A stretch of DNA of 64,000 nt from Ooceraea biroi (GCF_003672135.1 NC_039510.1:15066001-15130000), one strand, 5' to 3'. Shown: positions 23,999-35,867, numbered from the stretch's first letter. Numbers and translations: made by a program. Notes: generated from the sequence alone by a model not told the origin.

Positions 23999-24518
23999 AT
24001 GGAGCGTGGCGTATTATCCGCCGGGCAGGAGTAATCATCATTTGGCTCGGGCCAATGGGAAACACCATGAAGGCTCGGAACAGGTAGAGCACTTTATAAA
24101 ACTTCTCGTGCTAGCACCGTCAAAGACAGTTTCTCCTCGTACGCTTGCAACGTCAGATGTAAATCCGTGCGCATCCTGCTCACCGATCCTTGAATTCACG
24201 AGAGACCGGCGCGCTCTTATTTTGAAAAAACCGCTTCTTCACGTGAGAGATTCTTATCTTTCCGACAAACAACAAAAATTCTCGTTTTACTTACATTCTT
24301 CCGTCGAATTGTCATCACATTTAGACGTGTGTGTATAATTGTAAATAAACGTATATATTTAATTTAGAAGTAGTGACCATGATCTTTGTGAAACTAGTTC
24401 ATAGCAATAGTTCATAGAAATCAGTGAAAGAATTGATATTCTGAACACTGTTCTACGGCATAGTGCAAGCGACAGCTGTGGTACGTATGTAAAAATAGTA
24501 TCTTCCATAGTAACTTAC

Positions 24519-24729
24519 CCGTAATGGTCTCAGCGTCGCGGGTACTAACAGGGGTAGCTAACTTGCTCTTGGGTGATGACCGTAACGCCTGGAGAGTTGC
24601 CCGGGCCGTGGGTGAGACCTTTAGGGAGGTGGTGGATGGTCGGATGGGGCCTTCGGGCCGCTTTGGACCCACATCTTCCACGGTGGCCAGCTTGGACGCT
24701 GTGGCGACAAGCGATATCGCCTCGCTTTC
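24519..24729 (-). CDS. milt: milton/TRAK kinesin adaptor, upstream coding exon
   Basis: 211-nt exon with a strong acceptor (TTATGTTTTTAG) and donor (ACGG|GTAAGT), entering in phase 0 and leaving in phase 1. It is open over its whole length in one frame and encodes a basic, Ser/Thr/Pro-rich stretch (VEDVGPKRPEGPIRPST, then KVSPTARATLQALRSSPKSK). Its exit phase fits the 18805-18909 exon, making a Glu codon at the junction before VCSGEEL. The sequence is not itself diagnostic. Strand, order, phase and GC content support a place in the variable N-terminus of milton. Further upstream exons were not identified. Confidence 0.65.
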
Positions 24730-24905
24730 CTAAAAACATAATTTTTAAATTAACGTTAATAAAATCGTCGTTATTAGATCGATACATCCCTTCCTTATAA
24801 AAAAATATGACTCTTTGCATTTAGTTTGCCTATTAAAATATCTTAAAAACAAATATATATATTTTCCATATATATGGAGTCATATTTTTTTATTATTATT
24901 GTATT

Positions 24906-24973
24906 AGTATTATTGTAATCTTTCAATCGCGCAATAAGATTAGGATTAGAATTTTTATATATAAACAGATAGT

Positions 24974-25013
<40 letters not shown>

Positions 25014-25078
25014 ACTATCTGTTTCAGAAAAATTCTAATCCTAATCTTATTGCGCGATTGAAAGATTACAATAATACT
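24906..25078. repeat. 173-bp near-perfect palindrome with an AT-repeat centre
   Basis: The sequence from AGTATTATTGTAATC to its reverse complement is symmetric about position 24992, with only a short mismatch near 24955-24965 against 25025-25031. The centre is a (TA)n run of about 25 bp. It has the shape of a hairpin MITE, but no clear target duplication was found. Confidence 0.85.
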
Positions 25079-28000
25079 TCAAAAAAGAAAAATGTATTTA
25101 TATATAGATTTACGTAAGTATTTGAAGTTATTTGATCAATATAATTTTGTCGCTGCATCTTCTTTAAAATCAGAATTTCAACTAAATTGCGTCAGATAAC
25201 ACGAAACAAAGCGCATTCTTCTTCGTGTCTGTCATCGCTAAAGCAAAAGCGAAATGCCTTTGAAGGGAAGGTTTCACGATTTCTGAGCCCCTAAATACGT
25301 GCCAGGGGACCAGTATTTAAGCCGTCGTGCTTATTTAGATCGGTAGCACTCCGGCGGATACGTTCATTTTGCTCGTCTTCCTGTGTGTGTTCCACCGGGT
25401 TTATTTCAGGACACTGACTCGAGACAGCATAGTTATTCCGACTGTTTTTGCAAAAGTGCCATTTACTAAATTCGTCAATTTGCGTCACATTTTGCAGACA
25501 TCATCATTACTGTCCGAAAAGTCAATGCAGATTTTTCATTCAAGAATCGAATTCGTGATGACATAAATGTAATCTTTAGAATTACAGTTATTAGCTTTTA
25601 ACACAAAAACATGTAAAAAATTGACTATTTCTCTGCGTTAAAAAGTGCGTTAATGCAACGCTAATCTCTTTCGGAAATTTTCATGACCATTGCGATCGAT
25701 ACATCAGCATGGCCGACACCATATCAAATGATAAGATGATAAGAAACGCACAGATACGTGCAATTTAATCGCTGACAATGGATCATAAGATCGGAGTTGT
25801 TGTACCGTTATCATTGAGAGTTGGAACATTTGTGGACTTTAATTACGCGTCGAGTTCCTCTCTGCTTTATATGGTGGATAAGAATATTCTAGGAGGAAGG
25901 TAACGAGCGTCGCATAAATTTGCCGAAGATATTTATGAACAAACCTCAACGTCATAGTTGAAGTAGTGCAGATGCGCGGCCGGAGGTAGCCCGAAACGCG
26001 TTTTGCACATTCTTTCCGCACGTCAGTCAAGGCTCGTTAAGTGCTCCGCCGTCAATTTTACCTTTCTACAATCTTCTCGGCGGTTTTAGCGTTGCAAGGT
26101 AGCGCAAGGTTACAACAATATGCTGTATAGGAACGTAACGCGAAAAATGTGTGTGTATGTTATAAGACAGATAATCGATCTCCCTAGCGATATCTCTAGC
26201 TGGCTATTTTAGGAAGGTAGAGAATTAGCATATACACTAATAATAGATAACCGACTAAAGCTATTTTACCGTGAAGAACTCCAATATTCTTTTCTTAAAA
26301 GGTAGAGCAAACGTTAAAGCGTTTATTAGCGGCAAATTAAGTAAGTCAAAATAAGATATGTAATTGTGTATTTCTGTTTATCGCAAACTGGTATTGATTG
26401 ATTATTTAAACGATATAATCGATCGCGCACTGCAGTTCATACGAGCAAGCTCAACGTAATCAATGCCACGTACTGAACTCATATGCGTCCCTCACAAATT
26501 AAAGGAACTTCTTTTGAGATAGGTAACTGCTTTCACGGAGTGGGAGAAACCGGTCTGTTCATTGTTTACCGCGTTCAACACGTGGTATTAAATAAGAAAT
26601 GCAAATTTGTCGCAATTGCTCGCAGTGATCCATCGAGTAATAATTCGTGAACGCGATTCTTTTCAGTTTAACACATTTTGTAAAAATTGTGGTTCAACGC
26701 AAGCGGTTCACACAAAAAGAGGCGCCTAATAATTTTACCTATTGCAAAATTGGCAAAAAGTTTATGATGTGATGCAACACGTTACCCGCTGACGTAATCT
26801 GTGATGATAATGATGCCAATCGCGTAATTATGCATATATATGCACAGATATTTCTTATTTATGCCAGAGCGTATCTCCCAACTTTTACTAGATATCTTTT
26901 CGCAACTTACGAAAGGGATCGAGAAAACGGGGGACAGCGGCTCCTCCGGGGGCCGACAGATCATCGCCGTGCGCGTATGTCGCACCAGAGAACCATCGTG
27001 CGAGAGATCCGATGCAACCACGTCCTTCTCGCATCCGTTAGTCTTATCGCAGCTCTTAAAGACACGCCGCGCTGAATTGCGGCGTGCCTCCGCGAATGCA
27101 ATTCCTCGCAGCAACATTGCGTGCGCGATTCACAATGTCAATTATACGGGATGACGCTTATCACTCTTGGCAAATAAAGAAGCTGCGGTCTCCGTCAGCC
27201 TTCAGCGATAAAGATGAGCACTGGTCGATGCGCACGATGCCTCCAATTGTGCCGTTGACGTAATTTGAACATTAAAATTTTGCGACGTCGCGCGCCGCGA
27301 ACCAGGCGGTCGATCCGTAACGTAAACTCGCAATTGATAAATTGTAACTCGTAAATTTATCTTGCGAACACGGCGAAGCGCGAAAATAGAATGGGCCTTC
27401 GTAAGATTCGATCCTTCGGACAGATGACTCGATGAGTTCTGCAGGATGTACGTCGAATCGATATGTAAAAGCAGTATGAGCGTGCCTTATCTGCGGATTG
27501 CTGATAACACGTGGTACAATCTTTTTCGAAATTGCTTGTTTAAAACGCGTATCTATATATAAAAGCAGCATGCAGAAAGAGGAAGAGAAAGTTAAAGAAC
27601 AATTCAAATGTAAACAGTTATATCTTAAGCTTCTCTAAATGATGGAATAAAATGTCAAAGTATCGTTACTTTTAACAACGTTATGGATGTATTCCAAGAT
27701 AAAATCATTACTGATTTAGAATTTTTTTAAATACTTTGTACGTACACCAATTGTGTGTTACATGAATTTGTATTTTATATAGATTACGAACAGACGTATC
27801 ATAAAATATTATGTGTCAAAATCATTATCGTAATCATTATAATCCAAGACTATGTTAAATAATTTTGTACCAGATGGTACCAGCTTTATGAGTTTTTTTT
27901 ATTCATCGCGACGCATCATACATCAAATTGCACGCTTACTTCTTCGCAACATTCTTGCATATAATTACGTAACGTTATAATTACATATCAAGTGACTTTG

Positions 28001-29404
28001 TATACACGTGTTTATTAACTATGTATGTGCCATACATTGATCTAATTTACATATATTATTCTGATTTTAAAAACTTATACATAATTTAAGCATGGAGTTT
28101 TATTTCTCGGAAATTACATAAAAGGCGTATTTCTGAAATAAGTTTTGTCATTAAAATGAGTTTTACGTAAAGATTAATGCCTTATTATTGTCATTATGGG
28201 AAAGCTATTTTTTTGCAGATAATACATTAATAACACACTGATGCACGGAATATGACGTAAATATACGTCAGTTGGAAATAAGAAAATGAATATTCGTTTT
28301 TTTACTATATTAATCAACTGATACCTTTTTCTATGTTTTCTATGTTTTCCTTCAAAGATAGTCACTTGTACAAAATTTGAAAATATGTATATGTATGTAT
28401 GTAGAATAAATACAGTTTTATGAGATACGATTAAATAAATGAATTTAAATTTATATTAGCACGTGAATTTTACATAGATAATAAATGCATGTTGTTATGA
28501 TGCATGTGATACTTTTTGTATTTCATTAATAGTAAAACGCTTTGTCTAAAATGTATTATAGCGACGACACAAAAAGTGAATTGACTCAATCGTTAAGCAA
28601 TCCTGAGAAGTGAATAACGCGTTAACAAAGTTGACATTCATTTGAATCATGTCGGAATACTTTCTGCACAGACTGTACGTTGCTAAGTCCGTTCGACTCC
28701 TACCAAGATTAAGGTAATGCTCGGCTGATATGATACAATAGTTATGTAGTCTTTTCAGTTCTCTATGGTGCTTCCGCTGGATGGCCGCGACATTCACGAA
28801 GCCTTAGAGTAATATTTGGAGTCGCACAAAGGTATGAACACATCACGCTCTGTCATGTGATTCGTGCATTGCTTGACACTGCTCATTCAGATAGATTAGA
28901 TTAAATGTATCATTTTTGAGAAAGTCAGATAGAAACGAAAAAACATTTACACATTTTAGGAGATTAGAGAGATCCTAAATAATTTATAACTTTTACGCCA
29001 ATCTATATTTATAGATTTTGCATGTAAAACCTTGTATCATATCCAGAACAATCATAGACGTTAAATCAGAGTTAACATGAGTATGATATTTGAAGAAATT
29101 AAGAGAGAATGTGCAAGCAGCTTGTACGAAATCAGAATTATTTGAAAGTACTCACCGTAACGTAGTATACAATTTTTGGTTTCCACTATGGGAAACCACC
29201 ACGATCACCAATGGAAGAGATTGTGCAGATACTGAAATCATAAAAGAACCTAGTTAATATTATTAAAATCTTACAATAACATTATTTTGTTTACTGCTAC
29301 ATTCATTAATTTCTGATTAACAAATTATGTAATTGTCATGATGGTGTTTTTCTCTTGTCAATTACATTATTCATCGTTTCATGAAATTGCTATTTACATT
29401 ATTT
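25079..29404. other. non-coding, no gene recognised
   Basis: AT-rich, with a CpG-richer patch at about 26.9-27.5 kb that is open on both strands. No domain-bearing exon. A weak exon-like segment at 29156-29231 is discussed under rejected items. Confidence 0.35.
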
Positions 29405-29601
29405 CTATGTTCCAACTTTTATGTGACAAAAGAATGTAAATGTTATTTGTACTGCATAAATTCTGTGTGAAAAATAATCTTGTAACAATGCGCCTTGCAG
29501 TAGAGAAGTGCGAGTTCTCACAGTGACTGTATCAACGTTACATAAATCATGCTCCGTACAATTACATATCGTCATCGAACAATGTCTATAATATCGACAT
29601 C
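29405..29601 (-). CDS. possible Ly6/uPAR-type protein, terminal exon
   Basis: Minus-strand frame of 64 codons plus stop after a strong acceptor (TTTTTTTGCAG, phase 1). It begins GCRYYRHCSMTICNCTEHDLCN. The closely spaced Cys ending in CNC....DLCN is the C-terminal signature of the Ly6/uPAR three-finger fold, whose insect members (boudin, crooked, quiver and others) are secreted or GPI-anchored. A hydrophobic stretch (VQITFTFFC) near the end could be part of a GPI signal. Earlier exons with the signal peptide and first Cys were not found upstream (30-33 kb), so this could be a fragment or a chance match. Confidence 0.35.
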
Positions 29602-29749
29602 CTGCAAAAAAAGAAACAAAGTGCATGGGCAGAGAGAGGGGCAGATTACGGGACTGGAGCCCGACAGGCTCGAGTTCATCTTTTAGGTTATAGGAATATT
29701 GTACCTCGACGAGATACCCAGTGCAAGGTACAAGGTGCGCGTGATTACG

Positions 29750-30560
29750 CTAGATGTTTTAACTGCTTCGATACACCCGTTCGTCCCCTCCCTTCGCGAA
29801 TTTAATGCATACGGGCGCAACGCAATGCCCGCGAGCAATTCGGGCGATGGTCGAAGGATCAGATCAGCTGTTGATGCCGCGAATCGGCGACGCGTGCATC
29901 GAACCGCGATGGAATTATACTCGCGTTAACGCGAATAAACGACAGGATGTTTTCGCGGTGTATCGATTGAACATTCCTGCAGCGAGGGAGCTCAGGCGAG
30001 CTCGGGCGAAATTAGGTTAAAGGACGGCGTCACGAGGACGAAGCGGACAATTCGATCGCTTACCGTGCGTCGATGCCCGGCGCACATTCTTGCTCGAAGA
30101 ACGCGAAACGATGCGTGTCCGACGCCGTGTGCACGTCACGTCACTGACGTTCTCCGTGAGCTCGAGGTACTCCCGCACTCCCGCGCGTCATACTTCTTGT
30201 ACCCGCAAGGAAGAATCGAACGACGCGAAGTGAGTCGCGAGACGGAATAGATCGACTTCTTCTTCTTAGTGTTCCATGGCACCCGATCCCTTTCAGGTTC
30301 GATATGGCCAACAGCGGAATAGATCGAGAGGTGCGCGATTGCGATCGAGCACGGATGAGAGCGAACGAGCCGAGAAACGCTAGACCGCGCCGCTTTACGC
30401 CAGGTCGAGTCGAAAGCACGCGTTAAATATAGGATAAAATTGTGCGGCCTGCGAGATCAGCGAGCGCCTCGCGGGATGCGCACACGACCAGCGTACACTC
30501 GGCGTCGTTTATGACATCACGCCTGAAGTTAGATGCGTTCTGATCGGAGGCGCCATAACT
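29750..30560. promoter_or_regulatory. CpG-rich island, possible promoter region
   Basis: About 800 bp of CpG-dense DNA open in several frames on both strands, in AT-rich surroundings. It lies upstream, in minus-strand sense, of the milton exons and of the Ly6-like exon, so it could hold a minus-strand transcription start. No coding exon is supported. Confidence 0.35.
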
Positions 30561-31424
30561 AGAGACTTTGTACACCATGACTCAAACGTACGACCCAACG
30601 TCTCAACACGATGCGTTTAAATATATCAAGAAATATATTAGGCATAAAATTTTTAAAAATCAGATAATGTGTTATACAATATTGAATTAAATAACGGACA
30701 ATAATTTTGGGATGTTGAATGCACACAATGCAGAAATACTTGGATATAATGGCGTCTGAAATGCCTCACTTCAGACGTATGAGAATAAATGAAGCATAGT
30801 AGCATACTACGAATTCTGTTCTATTATTCCGTATCAGGTAGATCAACCTTTGCACAAATCGTGGCAATTCGTATGCCCTTCCTGCGTTCCTTTCGCTAAA
30901 GAGCGCTAACTTCACACGAATATTCAGTGTAATTAAAGATGGTCAAGAAAAATAATGATTAAATTATATTTGCAAGATGAAACTTACGTGATGAAGTTTT
31001 ATATTTTCCAATCGATAATTAAATTATTTGCAGTCATTGCAAAATTGTTTGATCATATATTAGTTTCATATTTTATTTTAGATTCATGATTATACTGAAG
31101 AGATACTTTGTAAAATATTATAGCTTATCACGCGCTTTTTAGCGGACAGGTATAACGCGTTATAATCACATTAAACAGAGAAATAAATGTTATATATAAT
31201 ATCAATAATTATAAATGTTAATATGGGATTTATGTTATACTCTTTGAGCAAATACAAAAACTTAAAATTTTTTTCTTAATTTATAATCAAATTTATGGAT
31301 ATTTTACGAGAGATGAGAGATTACACATACGCATGCTTTATGAGTTACACGAATGTGTGATATATGTAATGTATGTACATGTTCAGATGTGTGATGTAAC
31401 GTATATGTTTCAAGCGCTTATGAT
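30561..31424. other. non-coding, no gene recognised
   Basis: Strongly AT-rich, without supported exons or repeats longer than short AT runs. Confidence 0.45.
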
Positions 31425-31811
31425 CCCATACAGCACACAAACGTTAAATCAGCATCTCAGAAACGTTGCATAGCAACATATATACTTTCTTTCATTCTAA
31501 CTTATTGCACTAGTTCAGAAGTACAGCGAAAAAGAACAAACCTATTGATTTAACATTATTAATTAATTATTACTAAATATAATAGAATTATTTGTTACAT
31601 ATAAGAAGAATGACAACTTTAAATTGACCATTAATTAATAAAATCTATTTGTTAATTAATAAAATCTATATGTTGTTTTAATGTTGTAGCAACATACAGA
31701 ATCAATGTAGAAGAATCAACATAGATTCAACGTTGAAAAAATATTTATATTTTACTATTTCAACATTGTAACATCTTCGCAACGTTATTTCAACTTTTTG
31801 TGCTGTATGGG
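31425..31811. mobile_element. short non-autonomous element with CCCATACAGCACA ends
   Basis: About 387 bp with matching inverted ends: CCCATACAGCACA at the left and TGTGCTGTATGGG at the right. The interior is AT-rich and carries repeated AACGTT and CAACAT motifs. No transposase remains. The end sequence resembles that of the next element at 31959 (CCCA-n-n-CAGCACA), so the two probably belong to related families. The target duplication is not clear. Confidence 0.6.
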
Positions 31812-31958
31812 GATACATATTTTTATCGCTTGTGCTTCAGAAGATGCAGCGCATACTGTTAATAACAAATACGCATTATTTTGCGCACTAGTAACGCTAT
31901 TAAATTATTCTTTTATTCAGAACCAAGTTTCTCATCAATGTGAAATTCATGTTGCATT

Positions 31959-32733
31959 CCCAGGCAGCACATGTTAGCCTAATATATGTTTCTTAGACGT
32001 ATCTAATGTCTAAGAAACATAAAGTACCATTTAAGAAACGGTTTAAATAGAAACCGTTTTTAGACCTAAATTTTAAAAACGTATTTTTCACGTTTCCACA
32101 GAAACGAAAAATGTGTTTTATTAAATTGGTTTGAAATTATATAATTAATATAGAAAAAATAGTAATTTCTACTTACTTTGCGAGTATTAATTATTTTTAC
32201 ATCATACGTTTCAATGTACTCGATTATGGAACAAGAGACAAAAATCAACACAAGTGTGTGTGATTCCCACCTCTGATTCACCAAGCGACCGATAGATGGC
32301 CAGGCCAGACGTGACGTTCTCGCAAGAAACATTTGTGTTATCACCTTATAAATAACCATCCGGAAAACCGATCCGATACTCTTTTCTTCTTCTTTTCTCT
32401 TGAAACTTTTGAGATCACTATTACTTGAAGTGATATTTCAAAAGAGTGAGATTCCACTACACGAAATTTAGAGAGTGATTCATAAAATATAAAAATGTAG
32501 TTTTTTACAAAAATGTGACTTAACTCTGTCTATCTTTGAGGCACTGATATATAGAATTGATAAATATTTTTCTGATGGTTTCTGAAACGTTTTTTTGCCG
32601 AAAAAGAAACGTTTCTCCTAACGGTTTTTCGTTGGACATTTTTCTCCTAAATAAACGTTTCAATAAAATGGTTATGAAACGTTACGGCAAAACGTTTACG
32701 AAACGGTTTTGAAACCAATGTGTGCTGCCTGGG
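31959..32733. mobile_element. non-autonomous element with CCCAGGCAGCACA ends
   Basis: 775 bp with perfect 13-bp terminal inverted repeats (CCCAGGCAGCACA and its complement). The left part has two small hairpins: TGTTTCTTAGAC with its complement around 31986-32020, and AAACGGTTT with AAACCGTTT near 32035-32060. The right part is packed with AAACGTTT and GAAACGGTTT motifs. No transposase frame. It lies about 150 bp from the related element at 31425. Confidence 0.65.
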
Positions 32734-33769
32734 TTATTACCTGATTCCATAAGCTTTTGTTTCCGCAATGAAGCGGCCATCTGCACTGCACATATACTAC
32801 GAACGAGTATTTGTCATTACGCAACCCGCATACAAGTGTGTACTCGCAGCGGGATCGAAGCATTGTTGCATGTAGCTTATTATTTCCGAAAATTCGATAC
32901 CCGTTTCGTCTGCGGTCAGTTTCGATAGTCGGCGCGAGAGCGCGCGTTGTCGGCGGCCCATGCGCCGTTCGAACTGGTGTAACTCGCACCGTCTAGGGAC
33001 AATTTGCTCGAAGAGTGCTTTATTTGCTGGCCGTGAATTTAAAATGTCGATTGAAATTGATACAACTCGCGTAAAATTAAATTTTTACTGCACAACGCAT
33101 AAGAAAATGCGATTTATCAATTTTTATTCCAATTTTTATTTCCATAAGTAAATGTAAAAGACACTTTTGTATATTATCAACATCGAATCTCGATCAAATC
33201 AATTGTACTTTTTAACTCAAAACTTGAAATTAAATCCATAAACATATTGTTCTGTCAAATCAATTTGTAATTTAATTGTTTAAATTTGTAATTAATCGAA
33301 CTATTCTGAACGTCATGAAATTTACATTTCACATTTGTGATAGTTTTATTAATTTTTGTGTTTTTATTTGAAATCTTCAGAGTATAAAGAACGCAAATAA
33401 ATTTTCAATTTACAAAAATTGTGATAGAAAAATATTCGATTTACTAAGGTTAACGAAAAGTTTACGAATCTTAGAACAACAATTTGATATAAAGAAATAC
33501 GTAACTGTACTAACCTTTTTATGAAACACCCACCGAACCGAAATTCGATGAACGATCTTGGCGAATTTCGGATCTCGTCATTCCCAGTCATTTCCCATCG
33601 CGAGGCGCGGCGGCCGCGCGATGTGGTCACATCGCGGCGCGACCGCCGTTTGTCGCCTAGAGAATTTTTCTGCCCGATGGCTGGCAACCTGGATATCGAT
33701 TGTCATTATTTATATCGTACGTTTCCTCTTCAGTCATCGATTCACTTTTTACATTTTACATTTTTACAG
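32734..33769. other. upstream region of the BTB gene
   Basis: A CpG-rich patch at about 32890-33010 and another at 33590-33690 lie upstream of the acceptor at 33769. One of them may hold the non-coding first exon of the BTB gene. No start site can be fixed. Confidence 0.35.
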
Positions 33770-33873
33770 TAATGAGAGAGTTAAGTTTTCCCCACGGGCG
33801 TATGGTACTTTAAGTTAGCCCCCACATGTGTGATCATAGGTGTTGTTGAAGGGGAGTCGAGTGTGTGAAGAGA
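33770..33873 (+). other. 5' untranslated part of the first coding BTB exon
   Basis: An acceptor (TTTACATTTTTACAG) ends at 33769, and no ATG with a long in-frame extension comes before 33874. The coding exon therefore probably begins here with about 104 nt of 5' UTR, joined to an unseen upstream non-coding exon. Confidence 0.45.
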
Positions 33874-34062
33874 ATGACGGATAGCCAGCAGCAGTTTTGC
33901 TTGCGGTGGAATAACTTTCAGGCGAACATCACGAGCCAGTTCGAGGCACTGCGAGATGACGAGGACTTCGTCGACGTTACCTTCGCGTGCGACGGCAGGC
34001 GACTCCAGGCGCACAAGGTCGTCCTTTCCGCGTGCAGCCCTTACTTCAAGGAGTTGTTCAAG
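33874..34062 (+). CDS. BTB/POZ transcription factor, common exon 1 (start codon)
   Basis: ATG in good context (AGAATGAC); 63 codons; donor TTCAAG|GTTAGA in phase 0. It encodes the first half of a BTB-ttk domain: FCLRWNNFQANITSQFEAL, DFVDVTFACDGRRLQAHKVV, LSACSPYFKEL. Such domains dimerise and recruit co-repressors or chromatin factors in insect nuclear regulators (broad, tramtrack, lola, abrupt, fruitless, mod(mdg4)). The sequence is closest by eye to the broad/abrupt type but not identical to any I know, so no symbol is given. Relatives in ants are often labelled broad-complex core protein. It is shared by all alternative 3' ends described below. Confidence 0.93.
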
Positions 34063-35077
34063 GTTAGAAAACCATCTTCTTCCCGCTCCCCACCTTAGAC
34101 GTAACCCTCCCCCACCCCCGCTACCCCCTATCCACCCCTCGGCTCCCGTCATCCTTCTTCCCCCCTTTCGTCCTCCGGTGGACGCCCTCCCCCTCTCCCC
34201 GCGCCCCTCCTCCGACGTCTCTTCACCCCCTCTCCATACCGCCTGGCCCCCTTCTCCCCCCGCGGTACGCGCGTGTGCGTGCGTAGGCATACGGAGGCAT
34301 ACGTAACGTGCATTTCCTTCGTCTCATCTTGCGATGAATAATTCCAAAATTACACAATACCTATTTACGCGACGACCTCTCACGCGTCTTATCTTTTTCG
34401 TCGCGCCTCGGGCTCATTTCAAAGCGACCTGTACTCGTGCACACTGTTACGTCATGATATGCATATATTTTTCGCCCTCCGACAAGCCCCCCCGGCCGCC
34501 GCCGCCGCCGCCGCCGCTGCAGCCTTTCGCGACCACGCCGAACAAAATTTGTAATTGCTGCCCGGCAATTAACGCGCCGGCGAGGCGAAATCGATAAATG
34601 AACGACATGGCTCGTCACATACGTTTGTGCAATTAGTCGTCCTCGCGTTTCAGAGACGAAATTATGCAACAGTAATTAGAAATTTTGCTTTATCGCTGTT
34701 CTATTAATATACTTTACTCAATGAATAAGATTATTTATAATATGATATTATGAAATGTGGATCATCCATAAATGAGAAGAGCTAATTACAATTACAGATA
34801 ATAAATGTGTCCACAATAGTAATAAATTAATAGTAATGAACAATATGGAACGATGCAAAAGTAATTAATTATTATGAAATTTATTAATATAGTCATGAAT
34901 ATTCCTAAATTTTACAAAATTTTATAGAAAGAAAGCATACCTTGTACAAATAAAGTTAATTTATTAAGGTGAAGACTATATAACAATATAACATAAAACA
35001 ACAAAATTGATATGTTTCACATATTCACATAAGATTGTACATGATGAATTAACTAAACATGAGATTCCTTTTTGCAG
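34063..35077 (+). other. BTB intron 1, with C/T-rich tract and GCC microsatellite
   Basis: 34075-34270 is almost pure C and T on the plus strand. A (GCC)n run lies at about 34495-34518. The rest is AT-rich. Open frames here result from base composition. Confidence 0.75.
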
Positions 35078-35272
35078 ACAAATCCTTGCAAACATCCAAT
35101 AATCTTTATGCGGGATGTTGAATTTGAACATCTGCAATCGCTATTGGAATTTATGTACGCCGGGGAGGTAAATATCTCGCAGGCCGAATTACCTACCTTT
35201 CTGCGTACTGCTGAATCTCTTCAAATTCGTGGCCTCACCGACTCCCAAAGTAACCAGCACAACAACGAAAAG
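35078..35272 (+). CDS. BTB/POZ transcription factor, common exon 2
   Basis: 65 codons, phase 0 at both ends (acceptor CTTTTTGCAG; donor GAAAAG|GTTCGC). It completes the BTB-ttk domain: TNPCKHPIIFMRDVEFEHLQ, LLEFMYAGEVNISQAELPTF, LRTAESLQIRGL. The domain is cut at exactly the usual place for this family (after YFKELFK). Confidence 0.93.
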
Positions 35273-35369
35273 GTTCGCTCGCTACATAAATTGATGCATC
35301 AATGATTCTCTCCGTTCTTGTTAGGATATAAAAGTGTTACAATATATAATTTTTAAAAATAATTTTCAG

Positions 35370-35621
35370 TATGTGAAGACAAATAACATCCACGCATCGA
35401 ATGGCCGTGATCTGATCTCGCCAACCTTTGACGACGAACACAGTAAAACTCCACCACCTTCAAGCCCTCCACCACTGAAAAGGCTGTGTAAAAGAAGTGA
35501 TTCACCTCCAATTTCTAGTCCAGTACCCAATGTGCCGCCTTGTGCTACCATTGCACCCCGCTCGCGCCCGCTTATCGAGCCTCAAGTTCAGCTCGATTAT
35601 AAAGATCTCGACATCGTTGAG
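35370..35621 (+). CDS. BTB/POZ transcription factor, common exon 3 (linker)
   Basis: 84 codons, phase 0 at both ends (acceptor TAATTTTCAG; donor GTTGAG|GTACAT). It encodes a Pro/Ser-rich, probably disordered linker that includes KTPPPSSPPPLKRLCKRSD, with a basic patch that could be a nuclear localisation signal, and ends in an acidic segment. Confidence 0.9.
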
Positions 35622-35728
35622 GTACATCTGTCTCAATGTGTCACATTAAATCATGTATTAATATAAATATTTCTATGCATAAAATATCTTTATAATATTT
35701 ATTGTCAATTTATTCTCTCTACTTTCAG

Positions 35729-35867
35729 CCAAAAATAGAATTACCTGAATATGGCAGTGATGATGATGATTGCTCACCTAAACCGGAAGCTAATACATTA
35801 CCCAGTGGATTTCTCAGCTTGGATAGTGGTATGGAAGTATTGCCATCTTATCCATCATCTTATCAAG
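35729..35867 (+). CDS. BTB/POZ transcription factor, common exon 4 (linker)
   Basis: 139 nt, phase 0 in, phase 1 out (acceptor CTACTTTCAG; donor TATCAAG|GTATTT). It begins PKIELPEYGSDDDDCSPKPE. The V/P-K-I-E-L-P form resembles a SUMO-acceptor type motif next to an acidic run; that reading is inference. Confidence 0.9.

Noticed and set aside
23770..24087. Poly-Asp reading on the plus strand and poly-Ile reading on the minus strand
   Set aside because: Product of the GAT microsatellite; no flanking coding evidence.
26840..27154. 104-codon plus-strand frame starting MHRYFLFMPERISQLLLD
   Set aside because: Overlapped by an equally long frame on the other strand. No acceptor, donor or family; probably a GC-richer non-coding patch.
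29156..29231. Exon-like minus-strand segment with acceptor GATTTCAG and donor TTACG|GTGAGT, reading SAQSLPLVIVVVSHSGNQK in its only open frame
   Set aside because: Splice signals are good, but its exit phase (2) does not fit the next milton exon (phase 0), its entry phase does not fit the Ly6-like exon's usable donors, and the peptide is not recognised.
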